A stretch of DNA of 64,000 nucleotides from Sediminibacterium sp. (lineage in GTDB: Bacteria > Bacteroidota > Bacteroidia > Chitinophagales > Chitinophagaceae): assembly GCF_030695065.1 (NCBI RefSeq), contig NZ_JAUYTR010000016.1, forward strand, positions 310,001-374,000, written 5' to 3'. The position numbers were made by a program, and so were the translations under genes. Shown here piece after piece: positions 47,960 through 55,960 of the stretch. The stretch's first letter is position 1; each line of letters starts with the position of its first letter. The notes under the pieces are model-generated. The model was not told where the DNA came from. It saw only the letters and a program-made list of their open reading frames with translations, and did not search any database.

Positions 47960-49174
47960 TTATTCTGCATCCATCTCTGGCAGCTCAATATCTGTGAAAA
48001 CGGTGCTCAGCTTACCCGCCTGCCAAATATTGCTGTTAAATTTATTTCCGAGAATAATGATGGTTGCGGTATCACTTAAAAGCCTTCTAAATACGGCATT
48101 GTTACCATGCCACCAGCCATTGTGGTAAACTACTGTAGGATTGGGCGGGTCTACATATAAATGCCAGCCTAAACCATAATTCTTTTTACCCCTGGTTTCA
48201 TTGCTTAAAGGCTCATATGCCAATTGTTGAGACTGCATACTTACAAATTTGCCTTGATACAAAGCTTTGTCCCATTGAAGTAAATCTCTAACGGTGCTGT
48301 ATACATTTTTATCCCCATAAATACAATCCAGTTTTTCTAATGGATATGCTTTTTTACTAGGGGTATAAGAGGGTATATAATTGGCTGTGTCCTTCAAACT
48401 AAACACATAAGTGTCTTTCATCCCAAGGGGAGTAAAAACGCTGTCTTTCATGTATTGCGGATAAGTTTGACCCGTAATTTTTTCGATCACCAAGGCCAAT
48501 AATGCAAAATTGGTATTGTTATAACTGTATCTTCTATTGGGCTGAGACTCAATTGCAGGGCGGGTTCCAGCCAAAAATTTCAAAACGTCATAATTGCTAC
48601 TTAAGCCTGTTACGCTTATAGGGTCTTTCACATACACTGTTTGTTTAACCCATTTACCCCTTTTGTTTTTTCTTCTGGTTACATAAGACCTAGTACCCGC
48701 CATTAATTGGTCGTATTTAGGTAAACCAGAACGATGAGACATTAATAATTCTAACGTTATCCCTTTGTAAGGAAAAGCGGGTAAGTATTGCTCTACAGGG
48801 TCTGTTATTGAAAGGCGGCCTTGCTCCATCAACCTTAAAATAGTCATGGCAGTAAAGGTTTTACTAATAGAAGCTACATGAAAAGTAGAAGAGGGGGTAA
48901 TGGGATCTTTTGTAGAAAAATTAATCATTCCTTGATAGTCTTCAAAAACAACTTCCCCGTTTTTGGCTATTAAAATAGCCCCATTAAAGCCAGTTTTCAA
49001 CAACTGCTTTTCATAAATAGGCTTAATTGCATTTATATATATATCTTTTTCACTCGATTTTAAACCAGCATACACCAATGGCTTCCCTTCGTTAATAGTA
49101 TCAGTAGGGGCGGGGGAACCACTACAAGCCATCATTAAAAAAGGGATTACAGAAAGTATCATCAATCTCAACAT
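47960..49174 (-). CDS. serine hydrolase lipoprotein, class C beta-lactamase/D-alanyl-D-alanine-peptidase fold
   Basis: The 404-aa protein has a lipoprotein signal ending at MMACSGSP (Cys17). The penicillin-binding fold shows the SxxK motif in FHVASISKTFTAMTILRLME, the YxN motif in RRYSYNNTNFALLALVIEKI, and the third-motif HNG in VVYHNGWWHGNNA. This is the PF00144 family, which includes esterases, peptidases and class C beta-lactamases. HNG rather than KTG suggests an esterase or peptidase role on cell-envelope substrates, not resistance. A TATCTTTG box lies 25 nt upstream. It follows no obvious operon partner. Confidence 0.85.
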   Translation of the reverse strand: MLRLMILSVIPFLMMACSGSPAPTDTINEGKPLVYAGLKSSEKDIYINAIKPIYEKQLLKTGFNGAILIAKNGEVVFEDYQGMINFSTKDPITPSSTFHVASISKTFTAMTILRLMEQGRLSITDPVEQYLPAFPYKGITLELLMSHRSGLPKYDQLMAGTRSYVTRRKNKRGKWVKQTVYVKDPISVTGLSSNYDVLKFLAGTRPAIESQPNRRYSYNNTNFALLALVIEKITGQTYPQYMKDSVFTPLGMKDTYVFSLKDTANYIPSYTPSKKAYPLEKLDCIYGDKNVYSTVRDLLQWDKALYQGKFVSMQSQQLAYEPLSNETRGKKNYGLGWHLYVDPPNPTVVYHNGWWHGNNAVFRRLLSDTATIIILGNKFNSNIWQAGKLSTVFTDIELPEMDAE

Positions 49175-49199
49175 TTAATATAGAGGGTTAGAATTATTA

Positions 49200-49207
49200 C
49201 AAAGATA
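49200..49207 (-). promoter_or_regulatory. Bacteroidota -7 promoter box (TATCTTTG)
   Basis: Exact TAnnTTTG, 25 nt before the ATG of the serine hydrolase lipoprotein. Confidence 0.45.
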
Positions 49208-49284
49208 GCCATGGTGGCTTCTTATACTACCAACGTGGAAAACTATGCACATGGTATAAGAATAGATAACATTATTTTGCATTT

Positions 49285-50523
49285 ATGAGCAAGCAAGCAA
49301 GCACCAGCTATCCTAAAGAACGAATTAATATTCTGTTTTTAGAGAATATTAGTGAAAAAGCCGTTCAACAGTTTAAGCAAAACGGTTATACGAATATTCG
49401 AAAATTAAGTGGCGCATTAAGTGAAGAAGAATTAATTAAAGAAATTAAAGATGTTCACCTAATAGGCATCCGATCAAAAACACTAATCACCAAAAAAGTA
49501 TTAGACGCTGCAACCAAATTGCAAGCCATTGGCTGTTTTTGTATTGGAGTGAACCAGGTAGATCTAAAAGCGGCAACACAAAAAGGAGTGGCAGTTTTTA
49601 ACGCCCCTTATAGCAATACTAGAAGTGTAGCAGAACTCGTAATAGGTGCAAGTGTTATGTTGATTAGAAGAATCCCCGACAAAAATATAGCAGCACATCA
49701 GGGCATTTGGATGAAAGAAGCCAAAGGAAGTTATGAATTAAGGGGTAAAACACTTGGTTTAATTGGTTATGGAAATATTGGTTCTCAAGTAAGTGTATTA
49801 GCGGAAGCATTGGGTATGAAAGTATTGTTTTACGATACCGAAACCAAACTACCCTTGGGTAATGCAACTGCTGCAAAAAACATGAAGGAAGTATTGAACA
49901 ATGCTGATATTGTTTCATTACATGTTCCAGAAACACCGCAAACCAAGTTATTGATTAATAAAAATGCCATCAAACAAATGAAGCCAGGTGCCATTTTAAT
50001 TAACTACGCAAGGGGAGAAGTAGTAGACTTAAAAGCGTTGGCTACGGCATTAGAAGAAAAACAACTTAGTGGCGCTGCCATAGATGTATTTCCATGGGAA
50101 CCAGAAAAAAATGGAGATCATTTTGAAAGCCCTATGCAGGGATTAAAAAATGTATTATTAACCCCGCATATTGGGGGTTCTACCGAAGAAGCACAACAAA
50201 ATATTGGGGAAGATGTAAGCATCAAATTATTTCAATATTTAGAGCGAGGGATTACCAATGGCTCACATACAGTGCCTGCAATTGGATTACCACCAATAGA
50301 AGGAACCCACCGAATTTTACACGTACACCACAACGTTCCAGGTGTATTAAGTGCCATCAATACTGCATTGTCAAAAAACAAAATAAATATTGTGGGGCAG
50401 TACCTCAAAACCAATGAAGACATTGGTTACGTAGTACTTGATATTGAAAAGAAATTATCTAAAACAGCCATTGAATTATTGAAGGCTGTAAAGTCTACTA
50501 TTAAAGTTAGGATGCTCTATTAA
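49285..50523 (+). CDS. serA: D-3-phosphoglycerate dehydrogenase with ACT domain
   Basis: First step of serine biosynthesis: NAD-dependent oxidation of 3-phosphoglycerate. The 412-aa product has an N-terminal substrate domain (AIGCFCIGVNQVDLKAA, GVAVFNAPYSNTRSVAEL) and a Rossmann domain with GLIGYGNIGSQVSVLAEALGM. The catalytic Arg lies in INYARGEVVD and the His in LTPHIGGSTEEAQ. A C-terminal ACT domain (GVLSAINTALSKNKINIVGQ) probably binds serine for feedback inhibition. Length matches the E. coli-type short enzyme. Its terminator overlaps the 3' end of convergent cutC. Confidence 0.96.
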   Translation: MSKQASTSYPKERINILFLENISEKAVQQFKQNGYTNIRKLSGALSEEELIKEIKDVHLIGIRSKTLITKKVLDAATKLQAIGCFCIGVNQVDLKAATQKGVAVFNAPYSNTRSVAELVIGASVMLIRRIPDKNIAAHQGIWMKEAKGSYELRGKTLGLIGYGNIGSQVSVLAEALGMKVLFYDTETKLPLGNATAAKNMKEVLNNADIVSLHVPETPQTKLLINKNAIKQMKPGAILINYARGEVVDLKALATALEEKQLSGAAIDVFPWEPEKNGDHFESPMQGLKNVLLTPHIGGSTEEAQQNIGEDVSIKLFQYLERGITNGSHTVPAIGLPPIEGTHRILHVHHNVPGVLSAINTALSKNKINIVGQYLKTNEDIGYVVLDIEKKLSKTAIELLKAVKSTIKVRMLY

Positions 50524-50543
50524 AACATTTTTATCTCAATTGT

Positions 50544-50584
50544 ATAAAGTTCATCATTTGTTTATGATGGACTTTATTTTTTTT
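50544..50584 (+). terminator. intrinsic terminator of serA, overlapping the cutC 3' end
   Basis: Stem ATAAAGTTCATCAT / ATGATGGACTTTAT with a 6-nt loop and a run of eight T. The T-run supports plus-strand termination only. Positions 50554-50584 also encode the last residues of CutC. Confidence 0.82.
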
Positions 50585-51270
50585 ATTTCATCTACATCTA
50601 CAAAATCAATATCAAAATCTTCTGGCATTAGGGGATTACGAAATGCAGTAGCACTCGGTATTCTTATTCTTGCAGAAGTATGCACTTCATTCACACCTGC
50701 AGTGTCAATAATATGTTGCACATTACTGCTGTTTAATCCACTGCCTGGTATAATAATGATTCGATCATTGGCTTGTTCAACCAAGGTTTTCACCAAGTCT
50801 AGACCATCGGTTACTTTTAAGTGCTGACCACTAGTTAATACTCGCGTACATCCGCATTGGACAAGGGTTTCAAGGGCATTCAAAGGATTTTTACAACGAT
50901 CAAATGCTCTATGAAATGTTACGTCTAATGGATAAGCAGCTTCTACTAATCTTGCCGTATTTTCTTGATCAATGCTTCCATCTTGATTTAATAGACCAAA
51001 TACCACACCATCAAACTGCAATTCTTTACAAAGCAAAATATCTTTTAAAATAATGTCTATTTCGTCTTTGGTATGAAAGTAATCTCCGCCGCGCGGCCGT
51101 ATCATTGGGAATACAGGAATTCCAATTTTTTCTCTTACCGTTTTTAAATAACCATAAGACGGGGTAGTTCCACCATTGGCATAATTTTCACACAATTCAA
51201 TTCTATCGGCACCAGCATTTTCTGCGGCAATGGCTGTTGCAGTATTAAACACACATATTTCTAAAAGCAT
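50554..51270 (-). CDS. cutC: CutC family protein (copper homeostasis family)
   Basis: TIM-barrel protein of 238 aa. Landmarks are LEICVFNTATAIAAENAGADRIELC, MIRPRGGDYFHTKDE, VTFHRAFDRCKNP and the C-terminal NVQHIIDTAGVNEVHTSARI. The family was named for copper tolerance in E. coli, but its biochemical role is unclear and a copper function should be treated with caution. It starts 3 nt after the glycosylasparaginase gene, a pairing I recall in Bacteroidota that hints at glycoprotein or glycan turnover. The serA terminator lies within its final codons. Confidence 0.92.
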   Translation of the reverse strand: MLLEICVFNTATAIAAENAGADRIELCENYANGGTTPSYGYLKTVREKIGIPVFPMIRPRGGDYFHTKDEIDIILKDILLCKELQFDGVVFGLLNQDGSIDQENTARLVEAAYPLDVTFHRAFDRCKNPLNALETLVQCGCTRVLTSGQHLKVTDGLDLVKTLVEQANDRIIIIPGSGLNSSNVQHIIDTAGVNEVHTSARIRIPSATAFRNPLMPEDFDIDFVDVDEIKKIKSIINK

Positions 51271-51273
51271 GGC

Positions 51274-52287
51274 TTAAATCAAAAATTTACTGTCTACTAA
51301 AATATTTTTATCGTCTGCATAACAAACGGCATAATTAAATCCTTTTTGTAATGCATATCCGCCATACACACCTTGCTTATTAATGGCAATCATGCATGCT
51401 TGAATTTCTTTAGCCTTGCTGCCTTTAATTTTGAGCAATCGTTCAATGGCTTTTTTACAAGCCATTTCAGGGGATAATCCTTGGCGAATAAATTCCATCA
51501 CAGTGTGCGCACCACCCATGCGAATAATATCTTCGCCTTGACCCGTAGCAACAACTGCACCCACTTCATTGTCTACAAATAAACCTGCTCCAATGATGGG
51601 CGAATCACCCACACGACCTCGCATTTTAAAACCCATACCGCTGGTAGTACAGCTACCACTTAAATTACCATTTGCATCTAAAGCAATCATTCCGATGGTG
51701 TCGTGGTTCCAAGAACCGTCAGATAATCGGGCAGGAGCTGCTGCAATTTGATTTTCCTTGTTTTCTCTATTGATACTGGGCTTGTATTCGCTTTTTTGTA
51801 ACCATTTTTTGTATTCACGTTCTGCACCTTCAGACAAACCTTCTTTTTCTAAGGTAAACCCTTGAGAAAGCGCAAATTGCTGCGCACCTTGACCCACCAA
51901 CATTACATGTGGGGTGTTTTCCATCACTTTACGTGCAACAGAAATGGGATGTTTAATTCTTTCTAAACAGGCTACACTGCCACAATTGGCAAATTCATCC
52001 ATGATAGATGCATCCAGCGTTACATAACCGTCTCTGTCTGGATTGGCACCTAAACCCACACAACAGTTCTGTTCATTTTCTGTGACCATTACGCCTTGCT
52101 CAACAGCATCCAATGCGCGACCATTCTTTTTTAAAATATCCCAAGCAGCTTTATTGGCCCTAATACCAGCGTCCCAAGTAGACAAAACGATTGGCTTTTT
52201 TCCAGCATATTTTGGGGCGAAACCAGCCAAAGAAAAACTACCAACACCAAGGCTTCCAACTTGTAAAAATTTTCTTCTAGAGAACAT
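51274..52287 (-). CDS. N4-(beta-N-acetylglucosaminyl)-L-asparaginase (glycosylasparaginase, Ntn hydrolase)
   Basis: Cleaves the GlcNAc-Asn bond left after glycoprotein breakdown. The 337-aa protein has a Tat-like signal (FSRRKFLQVGSLGVGSFSLAG). It carries ANPDRDGYVTLDASIMDE, then the autoproteolysis site WNHDTIGMIALD, where the Thr becomes the N-terminal nucleophile. It ends with GRVGDSPIIGAGLFVDNEVGAVVATGQGE. Order and length match the glycosylasparaginase branch better than plain L-asparaginase, because of HDTIG. Export through Tat would place it in the periplasm. It forms a two-gene unit with cutC (3-nt gap). Confidence 0.92.
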   Translation of the reverse strand: MFSRRKFLQVGSLGVGSFSLAGFAPKYAGKKPIVLSTWDAGIRANKAAWDILKKNGRALDAVEQGVMVTENEQNCCVGLGANPDRDGYVTLDASIMDEFANCGSVACLERIKHPISVARKVMENTPHVMLVGQGAQQFALSQGFTLEKEGLSEGAEREYKKWLQKSEYKPSINRENKENQIAAAPARLSDGSWNHDTIGMIALDANGNLSGSCTTSGMGFKMRGRVGDSPIIGAGLFVDNEVGAVVATGQGEDIIRMGGAHTVMEFIRQGLSPEMACKKAIERLLKIKGSKAKEIQACMIAINKQGVYGGYALQKGFNYAVCYADDKNILVDSKFLI

Positions 52288-52443
52288 GAATTATGCATTT
52301 AAGTTTAGCGTTTTTAAATGTAGGCATTGTTTTATTCTTATCCCAAGAATTGACAACCAAATTATCCATCTGTAAGCCAACCCGTAATCTAATCAATTGA
52401 CAATCAGCTAATTTACTGAACATAATACTTCTTATAATTAATA

Positions 52444-52484
52444 TTATGTTAAATAGCGCACAACAGAATGGGAAGAAAAAAGGC
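52444..52484 (+). repeat. 40/41-bp direct repeat, left copy, bounding an orphan gene
   Basis: Begins TTATGTTAAATAGCGCACAA and continues through GAATGGGAAGAAAAAAGGC. It is identical to 53331-53370 except for one extra A in the A-run. It contains GTTAAAT, which fits the GTTRRRY core of integron recombination sites. A small AACATAATA / TATTATGTT hairpin lies just before it. Confidence 0.85.
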
Positions 52485-52494
52485 AACGCTTCGT

Positions 52495-53022
52495 TTATTT
52501 CTTTGATGAAGAATCTGTATGAGGATTTTTGGGGCTATGAATTTTGGAGTAACCCATTTGTGATGGCTGTGCCGTTGGTTTTAATATGCTTTTTGCTTGT
52601 TTTACTTCGTCTTTCTTTATAGAGCAATATTGGTACGCTATCGGCAATATTATTGAAATAATAACTAAAATATTAGTCACCCAATACATTTTATTTTGCT
52701 TCTTTTTTGCATCCTCTCTTGATTTAATAATCTTAGAAAAACCACCGTTATTCAAGAAATCTTTAGCAGGTTCTCCGCTGCTAAACAATTGAATACTTCT
52801 TGTCCCGCCAATTAAATCAGGAATAGCTTCTCTCTTTTGTTCAACCATTGCTAAGAACAATAGTTTTCTTAGGTACTCAAAGTCTGACTCGTTGTATTTT
52901 TCATTTTCTTTACAAAACTTTTCTAGTATTATGGAGCCAGTGTACGGATTCCCCTTTGTTTTAACCAATTCGGTCAAAAGAGCATCTAAGTCAAATGCGG
53001 TTTTTTTGGTTAATTCAAGCAT
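52495..53022 (-). CDS. hypothetical membrane-anchored protein inside a repeat-bounded unit
   Basis: Not recognised. The 175-aa product has a soluble, charged N-terminal region of about 110 residues (LTKKTAFDLDALLTELVKTK, YLRKLLFLAMVEQKREAIPD), a basic stretch KSREDAKKKQNKMYW, one hydrophobic helix (about 118-135, VTNILVIISIILPIAYQYC), and a Ser/Pro/Lys-rich tail. One arrangement would put the N-terminal domain in the cytoplasm and the short tail outside. It is the only gene between two near-identical 40-bp direct repeats and has no obvious operon partner, which suggests an acquired cassette. No enzyme, toxin or immunity motif is visible. Confidence 0.65.
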   Translation of the reverse strand: MLELTKKTAFDLDALLTELVKTKGNPYTGSIILEKFCKENEKYNESDFEYLRKLLFLAMVEQKREAIPDLIGGTRSIQLFSSGEPAKDFLNNGGFSKIIKSREDAKKKQNKMYWVTNILVIISIILPIAYQYCSIKKDEVKQAKSILKPTAQPSQMGYSKIHSPKNPHTDSSSKK

Positions 53023-53078
53023 TTTTTTATTTTCCTACAATATACTAAAACTGCTCGTTTCCCTCGCCTCCCCTTATT

Positions 53079-53367
53079 TTTTTCTTCCCATTCTTCCCGC
53101 AACGGGGCGGCGTACCGCTTCGCTAAACTTACGCCTTCCCCTACACAACGCTACCTAAGTAACATAATATTGAGTTATAATTGTTTTCAATAATTTCCTA
53201 GTGAGTTCACTTCGTTCACGTTTGGGCGTCGGTATGTTGCGAATTTAAAGCCTCTAATGCGTTTCACTTATTACGATTAAATTCGCAACATACCGACGCC
53301 AAGGAAATTGAAAACACTTATAACTAACTTTTATGTTAAATAGCGCACAACAGAATGGGAAGAAAAA
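53079..53367. repeat. large nested imperfect palindrome (about 290 bp) in a 391-bp gene-free stretch
   Basis: This is what fills the gap 53023-53412. Outer arms TTTTTCTTCCCATTC (53079-53093) and its exact complement (53353-53367) enclose imperfect arms CAACGCTACCTAAGTAACAT (53147) versus ATGTTAAATAGCG (53333). Inside them are GTTATAAnTGTTTTCAAT (53174) versus its complement (53303-53324), and a perfect 24-bp inverted repeat at 53225-53248/53277-53300 with a 28-nt loop. A roughly 53-nt insertion breaks symmetry in the left arm. No ORF is credible here. Confidence 0.85.
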
Positions 53368-53370
53368 GGC
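53331..53370 (+). repeat. 40-bp direct repeat, right copy
   Basis: Second copy of the 52444-52484 repeat, 887 bp downstream, also forming the right outer arm of the large palindrome. Confidence 0.85.
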
Positions 53371-53389
53371 TACTCAATTGAATAGCCTT
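53362..53389 (-). terminator. intrinsic terminator of the glucose/sorbosone dehydrogenase-like gene
   Basis: Hairpin AAGGCTA-(c)-TCAATTGA-(a)-TAGCCTT with a minus-strand T-run, 24 nt after the stop at 53413. Its T-run is the A-run of the right direct repeat. Confidence 0.75.
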
Positions 53390-53412
53390 ATATAAATAAT
53401 TTATAAATGAAT

Positions 53413-54567
53413 TTACTCAGGAACCAATCGTACTATCCTACCCGGCCCTTCAATTGAAACATAAATAGAACCATCGGGTGCTTGGCGTACATGACGAATG
53501 CGGCCTACTTTATCAAGCAGTTTGTGTTCTTTGATCACTTTATTGTCCTTAATTTCAAGGCGTGCTAAATATTGCAGTGCTAAGCCACCGACTAATAAAT
53601 TGCCGGTCCAGCTTTTGAATTTTTTGTCTGTGATAAACGCCATTCCGCAAGCTCCTATGGATGGTATCCATTTGTGAACGGGGTCTGTAACGCCCGCCAT
53701 GGTTGGACTTGCAGATACAGGTTTGTCGTCGTAGTTAACACCGTATGAAACTAAGGGCCATCCGTAGTTGTTTCCTGCTTTAATAATGTTTACTTCATCT
53801 CCACCTTTGGGTCCATGTTCGGCTTCCCAAATTTCTTTGGTGAATGGATTATATACCAGTCCTTGTGGATTACGGTGTCCGTAACTGTAAACGGTGGTTG
53901 GCGCTGTATTGCCCGGTAATATTGGGTTCCCTGCAGGTATGCCACCATCTTGGGTGATGCGATGCACTTTACCCCAAGTACTATTTACGTCTTGTGCATT
54001 TTTATTAGGTGAATTGGCTCCTCCATAACTGGTAGCGCCTCCTTCACCAATACTTACTAAAAGATTCCCAGCTTCATCAAAATCTATTCTACTTCCATAA
54101 TGGCCGGTCATGGTATTGGCCGAATTGGAAGTCAATAATATTTTAGGCTCGGTAATTTGATCGTTCACCAATTTAAATCGCATCAAATGATAACTTCCAC
54201 CACCGCCAGGATAATTTCCTGCATAGCTAATAAACACCCATCCATTGTTATTGAATTGAGGTGATACACGAACGTCTAATAAACCTCCCTGACCGCTGGT
54301 ATTAATAGTAGGAAGACCAGTTATTTCGGTGATTTTATCGCCACTTTTACGATGCAACTTCCCTTTCTTTTCAGTGAATAGTAAATCACCATTGGGTAAA
54401 AAATCCATACCCCAGATTACTTCGTATCCAGTAATTAACTGTTCCGTTTTAACGGTGGGCTCCGTAGTCATTTGCGAAGTATCTTCTACTGTTCCCTCTT
54501 TTTTACTAGTAGAACAAGCCAAGATACTTGCAAATGCTAAAGAAATTATTAGGGTACGATTAATCAT
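53413..54567 (-). CDS. PQQ-dependent sugar dehydrogenase-like lipoprotein (glucose/sorbosone dehydrogenase family)
   Basis: Beta-propeller oxidoreductase, predicted to oxidise aldose sugars with PQQ in the periplasm. The 384-aa protein has a lipoprotein signal ending ILACSTSK (Cys18). It has VIWGMDFLPNGDLLFTEKKG, GQGGLLDVRVSPQFNNNGWV and the substrate/PQQ region YSYGHRNPQGLVYNPFTKEIWEAEHGPKGGDEVN. It ends with GSIYVSIEGPGRIVRL. The catalytic His lies in GHYGSRIDFD. No PQQ biosynthesis genes are in view, so cofactor supply is unknown. It is the last gene of the gyrA-TPR-GSDH unit, 3 nt after the TPR gene. Confidence 0.88.
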   Translation of the reverse strand: MINRTLIISLAFASILACSTSKKEGTVEDTSQMTTEPTVKTEQLITGYEVIWGMDFLPNGDLLFTEKKGKLHRKSGDKITEITGLPTINTSGQGGLLDVRVSPQFNNNGWVFISYAGNYPGGGGSYHLMRFKLVNDQITEPKILLTSNSANTMTGHYGSRIDFDEAGNLLVSIGEGGATSYGGANSPNKNAQDVNSTWGKVHRITQDGGIPAGNPILPGNTAPTTVYSYGHRNPQGLVYNPFTKEIWEAEHGPKGGDEVNIIKAGNNYGWPLVSYGVNYDDKPVSASPTMAGVTDPVHKWIPSIGACGMAFITDKKFKSWTGNLLVGGLALQYLARLEIKDNKVIKEHKLLDKVGRIRHVRQAPDGSIYVSIEGPGRIVRLVPE

Positions 54568-54570
54568 ATA

Positions 54571-55938
54571 CTATTTGAAAGTTGAGTGCAATGCATCGAA
54601 CTCTTTGTATTTGGCTTCGTATGCATCAAATAATTTTGCATCCTTGCCTCTTACACGGCCCATTTTATAATAATAAATATTGGCAATAAAATCTACTGAC
54701 TTATTTACAACACTACGCTCTGTATTAGTGCGTGGAGTCTTATCTTTTAGAATAGTAAAAGATTTGGTTAGCCATTCAACAGCTATATCTACATTATCCA
54801 TAGAAATTTTTTCTATGGCAGCATTTTCATTTTTAATAGCATCTACTTTCGCTTTGTGCTCTGCATCAGCAGCTACTTTTTTCTTTGGATCTTTTATTAC
54901 TGGTTTGTTGGCATTAATCTCTTGCAATTTTTTAATATTAGCAGCATACTTATCATCTTCTAAATTGAAGAAGTTATAATAAGTAACACCTACGTTAAAA
55001 GCAGCAATGGCATTGTTGTTGTTTTTGCCATAAGCTTTTTTGAATGCATCTATTGCCTTGCGATTGTACTTGTCGATGGTTGCACTATCTACCCCATCAT
55101 CATTTCTTACTGAAACAAATACGTCGCCAAACTGTAAATATTTTGTTTCAGTTAAAGTACCAGCAGCATCCATTTCATCATACAATGCTGTTTTACCTGC
55201 TAAATCATAGTTCTGGTCTATGTATTCAATTTCAAAATCTTCCCAGTTTTCTTTTGGATACACTTCTTTACCCAATGCCATGTATTTTTCAAAGCCTTCT
55301 TTATTCTTTTTCTTAGTGTTGTAATCAACTAAGTATTTATAAATATCGGCAAAGCCCTCTCCTGTTACTCTACTATCGGCTAGGCGAGTATAGTATTTAA
55401 CCGCATCATCAGGCTTTTGTGCATTCTGAAAAGAATACGCACAATATAAAATGGAAGTAGTATCAAATGGTTGCTGAGAACTTGCCCATTTGTTCTGGAA
55501 AATATAATCACTATAAATAACTGCTTTCTCAAATTCCTTAGAAGCGGCATCGTATTTCTTCTCTTTAAAACTATTGATACCTACACCAAATGAAGTGGCA
55601 TACATATCAAAATATCCATCTGCTCCTTTCTCTTTCACTTTAGCCAATGCTGGTTCCATTTCGGCATATTTTTGAAACGCAGCATGTGCATCTTCTACTG
55701 CAGTTGGATACTTGGCTCTTGTTGCTTCATTTTGAAATAAAGCAGCATAAATTCTAGACTTCCAATAATACCCTTCAGCCTTTCCTTGATTTTTTGGATC
55801 GGCCATGGCTTTATCAATTTCAGTTTTAGCCTCTTCAAACTTTTTTAAATAAACATTGGTTTCAACTTTCTTGAAATCCTGTGCAGTTGCAATTGAAAAA
55901 ATTGCAAAGCTTAACAACAAGGAGAAAAAATACTTCAT
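54571..55938 (-). CDS. exported tetratricopeptide-repeat-like protein
   Basis: A 455-aa protein with a signal peptide (MKYFFSLLLSFAIFSIATAQ) and a mostly helical sequence with TPR-like segments: KKFEEAKTEIDKAMADPKNQGKAEGYYWKSRIY, YDAASKEFEKAVIYSDYI, PDDAVKYYTRLADSR and NNNAIAAFNVGVTYYNFF. The last third carries a Lys/Ala-rich stretch (KKKVAADAEHKAKVDAI). It probably acts as a periplasmic or outer-membrane scaffold; the partner is unknown. It lies 22 nt after gyrA and 3 nt before the GSDH-like gene, so it is likely read from the gyrA transcript. Confidence 0.82.
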   Translation of the reverse strand: MKYFFSLLLSFAIFSIATAQDFKKVETNVYLKKFEEAKTEIDKAMADPKNQGKAEGYYWKSRIYAALFQNEATRAKYPTAVEDAHAAFQKYAEMEPALAKVKEKGADGYFDMYATSFGVGINSFKEKKYDAASKEFEKAVIYSDYIFQNKWASSQQPFDTTSILYCAYSFQNAQKPDDAVKYYTRLADSRVTGEGFADIYKYLVDYNTKKKNKEGFEKYMALGKEVYPKENWEDFEIEYIDQNYDLAGKTALYDEMDAAGTLTETKYLQFGDVFVSVRNDDGVDSATIDKYNRKAIDAFKKAYGKNNNNAIAAFNVGVTYYNFFNLEDDKYAANIKKLQEINANKPVIKDPKKKVAADAEHKAKVDAIKNENAAIEKISMDNVDIAVEWLTKSFTILKDKTPRTNTERSVVNKSVDFIANIYYYKMGRVRGKDAKLFDAYEAKYKEFDALHSTFK

Positions 55939-55960
55939 ATGGTTGTTTTTAGTCGTGTAC

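Noticed and set aside
52277-52486. 69-aa minus-strand ORF between the glycosylasparaginase gene and the repeat
   Set aside because: It crosses the glycosylasparaginase start and the direct repeat, with no motif and an odd composition. I treat the 208-nt stretch 52288-52494 as non-coding apart from the left repeat and a short hairpin.
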